A stretch of DNA of 5,047 nt from Planctomycetota bacterium. Its GTDB lineage: Bacteria > Planctomycetota > Phycisphaerae > SM23-33 > FEN-1343. A program made the translations under genes and the position numbers. The stretch lies in contig JABMQG010000165.1 of assembly GCA_013203365.1 (NCBI GenBank), positions 1 through 5,047 of the forward strand, in the 5' to 3' direction. The notes beneath the pieces are model-generated. The model was not told the origin of the DNA. It made no database searches and saw only the letters and a program-made list of their open reading frames with translations. Below, in pieces: positions 1-4,478 of the stretch. Position 1 is the first letter of the stretch; every line of letters begins with the position of its first letter.

Positions 1-1057
1 GATGCCAACTGTGGGCCTTCAGGCTCGGCGGTGTGCTGAGGTCGCCGGTGACGATCAATACGTCGGGCCTGCCGGCCAGCAGCAACGGCAAGGCGGCGTC
101 CATCTCCTCTATGTACCCCACCTTGGCGGCTAGGTCGCCGTCTTCGCCGGCCTTGTCGGTGTACTTGAAGTGCGCGAAGATGAACGTATGGTCTTTCAGT
201 GCCTTGACCGCCTCGCGGCAGACATCTTCCGCGGTCTTCGGTTCGCTCACCACGGGAATCCCTACCAGCCGGGCAACACCGCGGTACATCGGGTAGCCGG
301 CCACCGCCGCGGGCTTGAGCTTCCATCGCTGTGGAAACTTGGGCCAGTCGGGATGCTTGGCGAATCCACGCGCAAGAATGCCGTTGGCCTTTGGCTCGTC
401 GGCCAAAATTCGCTGGGTCTGGGCGATAATGTCAGCCACTATTCTCGCCGTCGCTGAGCCGTCGTGCGGGGGGCGGTTGGCCAACAGCGGCGGCACGCCG
501 GTCGCCTGAGGGTCGGTCTCGCCGATGTTGTCGTCCAGGCCGTCGCCTCGAAGCACCAGAAGCCCGCGATGCTCGGCCTCGGTTTCAAAAAATACCTCAA
601 CGCCGGCCGGCATCTTGAGCTTGGCCTTGATCTTCGCCACAAGTTGCTGATTCTGCTCGCTCGTGATTCGGCCGGCTCGGCGGTCGGTGATGTTGCCGCT
701 GCCGTCGAGCGTGCAAAAGTTCAATCGAGCAGCTACGTCTGTGTCCTCAAGACTAAACCCCGTTCCCAACGCCGAAAGCACCCCCCGGCCGACGGCGTAA
801 ACCAATGGGTCGTACCCGAAAAGCCCCATGTGGCCTGGCCCGGAACCGGGCGTCACGCCAGTGGCCACCGGCACCGCCAGGCCGCAGGCACCCTCACCTG
901 CCAGGCCGTCGAGGTTAGGCGTCTTGGCGATTTGAAGGGCCGTCCCCTTGTCTCCATTGGCGCAGTCGCCTACGCCGTCCATCACCAGCAGGACGATTCG
1001 CTTGTCGTTTTCCTTGGCAAGTGAGGAAATCAGATTGCCATAGTTGTCTTCGTACAT
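1..1057 (-). CDS. apgM: 2,3-bisphosphoglycerate-independent phosphoglycerate mutase, archaeal type (ApgM), 3' end cut by window
   Basis: This cytoplasmic enzyme interconverts 3- and 2-phosphoglycerate in glycolysis and gluconeogenesis; it belongs to the alkaline phosphatase superfamily and uses two metal ions. Translating the minus strand from ATG at 1057 gives 352 uninterrupted codons before the window ends (the family is about 400 aa). Visible landmarks: MDGVGD (residues 26-31, metal-binding Asp27), the phospho-acceptor serine loop TPGSGPGHMGLFGYDP (69-84, Ser72 the likely nucleophile), FKYTDKAGEDGD (297-308), and TGDLSTP followed by HSWH (337-352). The start is supported by GGGAG at 1068-1072, 10 nt upstream. 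Residue 340 is Leu where the family usually has His (GDHSTP), a metal ligand, so activity needs caution. It lies downstream of the tRNA-Glu terminator and probably has its own promoter. A homoserine-kinase-like paralogue of the same fold is possible but fits the serine loop less well. Confidence 0.93.
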   Translation of the reverse strand, partial: MYEDNYGNLISSLAKENDKRIVLLVMDGVGDCANGDKGTALQIAKTPNLDGLAGEGACGLAVPVATGVTPGSGPGHMGLFGYDPLVYAVGRGVLSALGTGFSLEDTDVAARLNFCTLDGSGNITDRRAGRITSEQNQQLVAKIKAKLKMPAGVEVFFETEAEHRGLLVLRGDGLDDNIGETDPQATGVPPLLANRPPHDGSATARIVADIIAQTQRILADEPKANGILARGFAKHPDWPKFPQRWKLKPAAVAGYPMYRGVARLVGIPVVSEPKTAEDVCREAVKALKDHTFIFAHFKYTDKAGEDGDLAAKVGYIEEMDAALPLLLAGRPDVLIVTGDLSTPPSLKAHSWH

Positions 1058-1106
1058 GCCTTTTAGTCTCCCGAAAAGTACAGTGCCACTGAACCCTCGG
1101 CCGGAA

Positions 1107-1135
1107 AGTATACCCTTATATGTGCGCCTTGACCA
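1107..1135 (-). promoter_or_regulatory. Possible sigma70-type promoter for apgM
   Basis: Read on the minus strand, TGGTCA (1130-1135) and TATACT (1107-1112) are separated by 17 nt. The -10 box matches consensus at five of six positions and the -35 box at four of six. The predicted transcript would start near 1100 and give a leader of about 40 nt before the apgM ATG. It sits between the tRNA-Glu terminator and apgM, where an independent promoter is expected. This is a match by eye only. Confidence 0.45.
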
Positions 1136-1197
1136 TGGACTTGGCCGGCCCATGGCCGTTGGATCTGGCAACGTCGCGAATTGGCCCAGCGGTAACT

Positions 1198-1229
1198 AAA
1201 AAAGCCCCGCGGGGATGGTGCGGGGCTTT
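1198..1229 (-). terminator. Rho-independent terminator of the tRNA-Glu transcript
   Basis: On the minus strand a perfect 10-bp stem (AAAGCCCCGC at 1220-1229 with GCGGGGCTTT at 1201-1210) closes a 9-nt loop and runs straight into a run of six U (1198-1203). On the plus strand the hairpin is followed by only three T, so the minus strand is the functional direction. It begins 13 nt beyond the tRNA discriminator base and separates the tRNA unit from apgM. Confidence 0.9.
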
Positions 1230-1242
1230 GTGCAATCTCAAA

Positions 1243-1314
1243 TGACCCCAAGCGGGCTCGAACCGCTGTTGCCGGGATGAAAACCCGGTGTCCTAACCAC
1301 TAGACGATGGGGCC
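1243..1314 (-). tRNA. trnE: tRNA-Glu (anticodon UUC)
   Basis: The minus strand folds into a standard 72-nt cloverleaf. The acceptor stem is GGCCCCA with TGGGGTC (one G-U pair) and the discriminator is A. The D arm holds GTCTAGTGGTTAGGAC. The anticodon stem is CCGGG/CCCGG around the loop TTTTCAT, giving anticodon UUC. The variable loop is CAAC, and the T arm is AGCGG-TTCGAGC-CCGCT. The 3' CCA is not encoded, so it must be added by tRNA nucleotidyltransferase. Besides translation, charged tRNA-Glu is the substrate of glutamyl-tRNA reductase, whose gene hemA lies about 3 kb away on the opposite strand. It has its own promoter and terminator and so looks like a single-gene transcription unit. Confidence 0.97.
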
Positions 1315-1328
1315 GGCCAAACGACTCA

Positions 1329-1365
1329 CCAGCCGGGTACTAGCCTTGTTGAACACACCGGCTGG
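1329..1365. repeat. 8-bp inverted repeat in the tRNA-Glu leader
   Basis: CCAGCCGG (1329-1336) and CCGGCTGG (1358-1365) are perfect inverted copies around a 21-nt loop. The predicted start of the tRNA transcript lies around 1365-1370, so this would form a stem at the very 5' end of the precursor, about 15 nt ahead of the mature tRNA. It could alternatively slow transcription arriving from tatC, but no U-run follows, so it is not called a terminator. Confidence 0.5.
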
Positions 1366-1373
1366 GCTGGCAC

Positions 1374-1401
1374 ACAATATACCATTTTCCCAAGTTGTCA
1401 A
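1374..1401 (-). promoter_or_regulatory. Promoter of the tRNA-Glu gene
   Basis: On the minus strand a perfect -35 hexamer TTGACA (1396-1401) is followed by overlapping -10 candidates: TATTGT (1374-1379, spacing 16) or TATATT (1376-1381, spacing 14). Transcription would start around 1367 and give a 5' leader of about 50 nt, typical of a tRNA precursor. It lies in the 129-bp gap between the tatC stop and the tRNA. Confidence 0.65.
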
Positions 1402-1443
1402 CCCGGAATCTTCAGTTGACGCCATCGGTTGCCCGCAGTGACG

Positions 1444-2430
1444 TTACCGCCCGGGACCACCTTCACCCCGACGGGCGCGACCGGCCAGCAGCAGACCCAG
1501 TTCGAAAAGCAGGTACATCGGCAAGGCCAACGCCAACTGGCTGACCACGTCGGGTGGCGTCAGTATGGCGGCAACGATCAATATGACCAGAATCACATAT
1601 TTTCGACAGGCGCGCAGCCTCGCGTACGGAACGAGCTGCGTCCGGGCCAGTACCAGCACAACGATCGGCACCTGGAAACCCAAGCCGAACACAAGCGACA
1701 GCCAGGAGACGAACGTCATGTAAAAACCCAGGGCCAAATTAGGGGAGAGAAACGAATCCGCCGCCGCCGACAAGGAGTGCACCTTCCCAGCGTGAAAAAA
1801 ACAGATTCGCCCGTCCGCCGAATCGATCCATGTCTGGCCTTCGATCGGATCGGTGGGGGGCCACGCCAGCACAGGCAATACGGTCGGACCGGCCGCGGTG
1901 GTAGGGCAGGGGCGCGACTCGGCCCCGGCAGGTGTGCCCGCCGGCATGGTAACGATGGGGTTGGCCCACTGCGGCAGGGGGTATTTGTCACGGGCGAACC
2001 CGAAAAAATACTGAAGGCAAATAGGGGCGATCACCACGAAGAAGAACACGACGCCGAATGCGAACAGCCCCATGCTTAAGGGCACGTACCGGCGAACGTG
2101 CCTGCGTTCGTGTTTGAACAGACCGGCCGCCACGAACCTCCATAGCTGCCAAAGCCCGTAGGGCGAGCTGACGATCAGCCCCCAGATTAGGCAGACCTTC
2201 ACATAAGTCGAGAACGCCTCCGCCGGCGCCAGCATTAGAAGCCGAACAGGCAGCCCGCTGGCCCGCATCGCCACCGCCGCAGGCCAGCACATGACCTGCA
2301 TGATCGTCTGGCCGAACACCAGGCAGACTACCACCCCGATCACTACGCCGATAAGCGCACGAAGCAGGCACGCGCGGAGCTCGACTATGTGCTCTTCAAG
2401 CGTCATGCGGGTGTCATCGGTCTCAGCCAT
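1444..2430 (-). CDS. tatC: Sec-independent (twin-arginine) protein translocase subunit TatC with enlarged periplasmic loop 2
   Basis: TatC is the inner-membrane receptor that recognises twin-arginine signal peptides and recruits TatA/TatB to export folded proteins. The 328-aa product shows the family landmarks in order: EEHIVELR (12-19), TM1 about 22-46, APAEAFSTYVKV (68-79) leading into TM2, LFKHERR (104-110), TM3 about 116-143, FGLGFQVP (248-255) in TM4, TPPDVVSQ between TM5 and TM6, and PMYLLFELG in TM6. The stretch between TM3 and TM4 is about 85 residues, against roughly 20 in E. coli TatC (258 aa). This Pro/Ala-rich loop carries DPIEGQTWIDSADGRI (194-209) and two cysteines. The E. coli Glu170 position is Gln253 here. 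I chose ATG 2430, preceded by GGACGG, over ATG 2457, which has no ribosome site and only about 12 nt of predicted leader. No tatA/tatB is adjacent. Confidence 0.95.
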   Translation of the reverse strand: MAETDDTRMTLEEHIVELRACLLRALIGVVIGVVVCLVFGQTIMQVMCWPAAVAMRASGLPVRLLMLAPAEAFSTYVKVCLIWGLIVSSPYGLWQLWRFVAAGLFKHERRHVRRYVPLSMGLFAFGVVFFFVVIAPICLQYFFGFARDKYPLPQWANPIVTMPAGTPAGAESRPCPTTAAGPTVLPVLAWPPTDPIEGQTWIDSADGRICFFHAGKVHSLSAAADSFLSPNLALGFYMTFVSWLSLVFGLGFQVPIVVLVLARTQLVPYARLRACRKYVILVILIVAAILTPPDVVSQLALALPMYLLFELGLLLAGRARRGEGGPGR

Positions 2431-2475
2431 ACAGCCCGTCCAAATAAAGCCATGCACACGGCGGATATTGCTGAT

Positions 2476-2504
2476 CTTATACCGCCTAAGCGATCGCCAG
2501 GCAA
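2476..2504 (-). promoter_or_regulatory. Likely tatC promoter
   Basis: On the minus strand TTGCCT (2499-2504) and TATAAG (2476-2481) are separated by exactly 17 nt. They match consensus at four and five of six positions. The start point near 2469 gives about 40 nt of leader to the ATG at 2430. This supports that start over the one at 2457. It lies outside the insertion-sequence remnant, about 70 bp from its left end. Confidence 0.6.
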
Positions 2505-2575
2505 GCCGGCCAAGATTCCCTGACAGGTCTGCCGAAATAATTCAGCAACAGGCAGGGCGAAATCATTCGAAAAGG

Positions 2576-2602
2576 CCTATAATCCCGGATTTTCCGGATG
2601 GC
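2576..2602 (+). repeat. Left terminal inverted repeat of the IS remnant
   Basis: It begins CCTATAATCCCGGATTTTCC. Compared with the reverse complement of 2959-2985 (CCTCTGATCCGGCATTTTCC and onward), 20 of 27 positions agree, including an unbroken ATTTTCC core. It also contains a perfect TATAAT at 2578-2583 on the plus strand, but no -35 partner is seen. Confidence 0.6.
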
Positions 2603-2612
2603 AACTACAGTT

Positions 2613-2632
2613 CGTGTATAAACGTGTATAAA
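2613..2632. repeat. Perfect tandem repeat, 2 x 10 bp (CGTGTATAAA)
   Basis: CGTGTATAAA occurs at 2613-2622 and again at 2623-2632 without mismatch. The period is close to one DNA helical turn, so both copies face the same side. It lies inside the IS remnant, just before the point where recognisable transposase sequence begins. It may be a deletion scar or slippage product at the junction, or a protein-binding site. The sequence alone cannot decide. Confidence 0.7.
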
Positions 2633-2633
2633 T

Positions 2634-2747
2634 AAGGCCCGGTACGTGGTCTTCCAGATGGCGGAGGTAGCCATCCCGCGAGGGTTGTTCAAGACGATCC
2701 TGGAGCGGATTCGGCGGCTGAAACCAATACCTATAGTGTCAAGATGA
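2634..2747 (+). pseudogene. C-terminal fragment of a DDE transposase, probably IS1380 family
   Basis: The frame from 2634 to the TGA at 2745-2747 encodes 37 residues with the look of a transposase tail: KARYVVFQMAEVAIPRG followed by LFKTILERIRRLKP. I recall closely similar endings (KYVTFQMAEVAVPRELF, AILERI) in IS1380-type transposases of the DDE_Tnp_1 superfamily. A TAA at 2619-2621 closes the frame just upstream, and none of the preceding DNA looks like transposase, so at least nine tenths of the gene is missing. No start codon with a ribosome site serves it. The flanking inverted repeats independently support a transposon origin. Confidence 0.55.
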
Positions 2748-2758
2748 CCACACCACGT

Positions 2759-2855
2759 AGCGGAATCAGAGGAGAAACAAGGGAGCAGCGGGGAAGGCCT
2801 GTTCGCATAGGACTGTACGGTCGATTGGGAGCCTGCGGAACTCTGATTCGCCGCT
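2759..2855. repeat. Long imperfect inverted repeat inside the IS remnant
   Basis: AGCGGAATCAGAG (2759-2771) pairs completely with CTCTGATTCGCCGCT (2841-2855) except for a two-base bulge, enclosing 69 nt. It follows the transposase stop by about a dozen bases, so it may be a terminator-like or end-protecting structure of the old element. No U-run follows it. It is not recognisable as a known RNA family or as group II intron domain V. Confidence 0.5.
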
Positions 2856-2897
2856 CTCTGGAGGTCCCCCGATGGGTCTGGGGCACCGGGAATTGTC

Positions 2898-2925
2898 TTG
2901 TCGAAGCGACGAGGCGGGATAAAAT
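2898..2925 (+). promoter_or_regulatory. Possible promoter of the URO-D-like gene, inside the IS remnant
   Basis: TTGTCG (2898-2903) and TAAAAT (2920-2925) are spaced 16 nt and match consensus at four and five of six positions. The -35 box is also one arm of a small hairpin, TTGTCG-AAG-CGACGA (2898-2912). Transcription would start near 2932, leaving about 70 nt to the start codon at 3002. I found no better plus-strand promoter between tatC and this gene. Confidence 0.35.
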
Positions 2926-2958
2926 CATTGAAACTGCTGGCGACGGTCGTCAGCGAGA

Positions 2959-2985
2959 AGTCATATGGAAAATGCCGGATCAGAG
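2959..2985 (-). repeat. Right terminal inverted repeat of the IS remnant
   Basis: The plus strand reads GGAAAATGCCGGATCAGAGG at its outer end (2966-2985), the imperfect inverse of 2576-2595. It ends 6 bases before the ribosome-binding site and 16 bases before the ATG of the URO-D-like gene. The element therefore abuts that gene without entering it. Confidence 0.6.
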
Positions 2986-3001
2986 GTAATCGAGGAAAGG
3001 C

Positions 3002-4090
3002 ATGCACCCCAACACTGCCGCGATCTACGGTCTGAAGCCCCACCCCCTGCCTCACTGGGAACACTGGTCCTGCCCCGACGCCGAGACGTTCATCACGGGC
3101 ATCGACTACTACGAGCACCCGCGCCTCTGCCGGCTGAAGATCAACGAAATGTACCCGCAGTTGGACCTGGCTCTGCCCGCGACGGATGAGCCACGCCGCA
3201 GGCCGAAGTTGAATCACGTCAACGCCACCGCCACCGATGAACTGGGCCGGCACATGATCCGCTGGGGCGACGACGTTTCCATCTGGCACGACCAGTTTAA
3301 GGTCAAGACGCCCGAGGAGGTCTTCGCCTTCTCGCCGCTGGAGCAGGGCGACTTCCGCGACTTCCAGGTCGTCGAGGCCAAGGACTACCGCGACGAGGAG
3401 CAGCTCTACCAGCTCTATCGAAAGAACTACCCTCCCGATTGGGGCCAGCGCCCGCCCGCCGACAGCAAGACCTTCAACACGGTGGGCTTCTACAACACCA
3501 TGTTCATGTGGCCGCTGAATACCTTCGGCTACGAGTTGTTCATGGAAACTTGCCTGGACGAGCGGTTCGGGCGGATCATGGACGAGTTCGCCGAGATCAA
3601 TCGCCGCGTCTTCCGTGTCTTCGCCCGCCTGCCCGTAGACGTGGTTGTCTGCCACGACGATATCGTCACCTCCCGGGGGCCGGTCTGCTCGCCGGCTTGG
3701 ATGCGCAAGTACATCTTCCCGCGATACGAGGAATACTGGGCCATGATCCACGCCGCCGGCAAGAAGGTGGTGTTCATGGTTGACGGCTGCATCGACCGCT
3801 ACGCCGACGACGTGTTCGCCTGCGGAGCCGACGGCATCATCACCGAGCCGCACACGGACTTCAAGACCATCGCCCGCAAACACCCCGACAAGTGGCTCTC
3901 GGGCGACGGCGACAACCGCATCGTCATGCGAAACCGCCCCGAGGAAATCCAGGCCATGGTCCAGTCGATGGCCGAGGTGGCCCGCCAGGCCGGCGGCTAC
4001 TCCATCGGCCTGGGCAACCACGTCCCCTGGAACCTGCCGCCCCAAGGCGTCAAATTCTACCTGGACTGCTGCCTCAGGGCGTTCAAGTAG
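3002..4090 (+). CDS. Uroporphyrinogen decarboxylase (URO-D) superfamily protein, not a canonical HemE
   Basis: A complete 362-aa soluble protein with no signal peptide. GAGGA at 2992-2996, 5 nt before the ATG, fixes the start. The fold is recognised from the C-terminal two thirds: CHDDIVTSRGPVCSPAWMRK (217-236) corresponds to the DDxxxxRG..xSP segment of URO-D proteins. It is followed by IHAAGKKVVFMVDGCI (249-264), the barrel strand CGADGIITEPH (274-284) and the closing GLGNHVPWNLPPQGVKFYLD (336-355). The N-terminal RQAGRYxPEYR motif of true HemE is absent, and the HxCG zinc motif of MtaA/MtbA methyltransferases is replaced by VDGC. Coproporphyrinogen-forming activity and corrinoid methyl transfer are therefore both unproven. 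Such divergent URO-D proteins are, as I recall, numerous in Planctomycetota and related phyla and mostly uncharacterised. Its upstream region is an IS remnant; hemA lies 388 bp downstream with its own promoter. Confidence 0.88.
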   Translation: MHPNTAAIYGLKPHPLPHWEHWSCPDAETFITGIDYYEHPRLCRLKINEMYPQLDLALPATDEPRRRPKLNHVNATATDELGRHMIRWGDDVSIWHDQFKVKTPEEVFAFSPLEQGDFRDFQVVEAKDYRDEEQLYQLYRKNYPPDWGQRPPADSKTFNTVGFYNTMFMWPLNTFGYELFMETCLDERFGRIMDEFAEINRRVFRVFARLPVDVVVCHDDIVTSRGPVCSPAWMRKYIFPRYEEYWAMIHAAGKKVVFMVDGCIDRYADDVFACGADGIITEPHTDFKTIARKHPDKWLSGDGDNRIVMRNRPEEIQAMVQSMAEVARQAGGYSIGLGNHVPWNLPPQGVKFYLDCCLRAFK

Positions 4091-4093
4091 GCA

Positions 4094-4141
4094 GAGGCAG
4101 GAACGGGCCTCAGCTTGCAGGGCGAGCAGCTTAGCTCTTTT
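4094..4141 (+). terminator. Weak terminator-like hairpins after the URO-D-like gene
   Basis: Within 50 nt of the stop codon lie GAGGC/GCCTC (4094-4098, 4107-4111) and GAGC-AGCTTA-GCTC (4124-4137), the second followed by TTTT (4138-4141). Stems of four to five base pairs are short for an intrinsic terminator. The position and the T-run are the main support. Confidence 0.3.
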
Positions 4142-4160
4142 CGGGCTTATTTGTAATTAG

Positions 4161-4236
4161 TAGAGGGGTCTATGCTTATGCAGTGCCAAGCCGATTCGTG
4201 AGATACCTATCAAAAACAGCATATGTATAGAGGGGT
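4161..4236. repeat. Direct repeat TAGAGGGGT, two copies
   Basis: The nonamer occurs at 4161-4169 and 4228-4236, with start points 67 bp apart, in the AT-rich spacer. The first copy is embedded in TAGA-GGGG-TCTA and the second in ATA-GAGGGG-TAT, so both have small flanking dyads. Function is unknown; chance cannot be excluded. Confidence 0.4.
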
Positions 4237-4244
4237 ATCTTTTT
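4201..4244 (+). terminator. Possible stem-loop terminator in the spacer
   Basis: AGATACC (4201-4207) pairs perfectly with GGTATCT (4234-4240) and is followed by TTTT (4241-4244). The loop is 26 nt and the stem is AT-rich, so it would be a weak terminator. It lies 110 bp past the URO-D-like stop and about 85 bp before the hemA promoter. Confidence 0.35.
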
Positions 4245-4328
4245 ATGTCGAGCAACGCCGATGCTGCTTAGTGATACCGTCTTGACCTCTTCCGCCCGGA
4301 ACTGACTGGGTAAAGCACCTCTGTTTTT

Positions 4329-4357
4329 TTGCCAGCAACTGCTGAATCCGGTATAAT
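4329..4357 (+). promoter_or_regulatory. Strong sigma70-type promoter of hemA
   Basis: TTGCCA (4329-4334, five of six consensus positions) and a perfect TATAAT (4352-4357) are separated by exactly 17 nt. Transcription would start around 4363-4365, giving a leader of about 115 nt before the hemA ATG. This is the best promoter match in the window and indicates that hemA is transcribed independently of the upstream gene. Confidence 0.8.
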
Positions 4358-4358
4358 G

Positions 4359-4380
4359 TACGGCATTGTCGTACGCCGTA
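4359..4380 (+). repeat. Inverted repeat at the predicted hemA transcription start
   Basis: TACGGC (4359-4364) and GCCGTA (4375-4380) pair perfectly around a 10-nt loop, one base after the -10 box. The direct repeat GTACG (4358-4362, 4371-4375) overlaps it. It could be an operator over the start point or a stem at the 5' end of the mRNA. Confidence 0.5.
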
Positions 4381-4478
4381 TTCGATGTGCAACAAGGCGC
4401 GTTCCAATCGGCCAGGCCGGGAGGGTAAGAGCGAACTGACTCAAAAAAAAACAGGACGGCATCGACAAGGTTGAACGT

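Larger units (their letters stand above)
2576..2985 (+). mobile_element. Internally deleted insertion sequence (IS1380-like remnant, MITE-sized)
   Basis: A 410-bp segment between tatC and the URO-D-like gene is bounded by imperfect terminal inverted repeats (2576-2602 and 2959-2985, 20 of 27 positions matching) and contains the C-terminal 37 codons of a transposase reading towards the right end. Everything between the left repeat and the last part of the transposase is missing, so the element cannot move by itself. No convincing target-site duplication is visible, which suggests an old insertion. Inside are a 2 x 10-bp tandem repeat, a long stem at 2759-2855 and a candidate outward promoter at 2898-2925. 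The family assignment rests on remembered similarity of the transposase tail and is less certain than the element itself. Confidence 0.62.
4091..4478 (+). other. Non-coding spacer between the URO-D-like gene and hemA
   Basis: This 388-bp stretch is visibly richer in A+T than the genes on both sides. No open frame in it resembles a protein. It holds two hairpins just after the upstream stop, a stem-loop with a short T-run at 4201-4244, the direct repeat TAGAGGGGT (4161-4169, 4228-4236), the hemA promoter, an inverted repeat at the hemA transcript start, and a run of nine A (4443-4451). Confidence 0.8.

Noticed and set aside
464..1024. A 186-codon plus-strand frame opposite apgM
   Set aside because: apgM is continuous and recognisable on the other strand; the antisense product has no motif and no ribosome site of note.
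1429..2079. A 216-codon plus-strand frame opposite tatC
   Set aside because: The product is a Gln/Arg/His-rich sequence typical of antisense translation of a membrane protein gene.
2431..2457. Upstream ATG at 2457 as the tatC start
   Set aside because: It lacks a Shine-Dalgarno site, would have only about 12 nt of leader from the predicted promoter, and adds nine residues not expected in TatC.
2578..2583. A perfect TATAAT on the plus strand in the left terminal repeat
   Set aside because: No acceptable -35 hexamer at 15-19 nt spacing, so it is not called a promoter.
2759..2855. Group II intron or structured ribozyme in the IS remnant
   Set aside because: No domain V-like AGC/GAAA stem and no reverse transcriptase or maturase sequence are visible.
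2744..2989. An 81-codon plus-strand frame between the transposase fragment and the URO-D-like gene
   Set aside because: No ribosome site and no recognisable motif; it crosses the long inverted repeat and the right end of the IS remnant. I treat it as non-coding.
2486..4045. A 519-codon open frame on the minus strand opposite the URO-D-like gene
   Set aside because: It lies antisense to a clearly recognisable protein in GC-rich DNA. Its product is low-complexity and matches no family, and it runs through the IS remnant. It is a shadow frame.
4324..4330. A run of seven T before the hemA promoter as a terminator tail
   Set aside because: No stable hairpin precedes it; two of the T form part of the -35 box.
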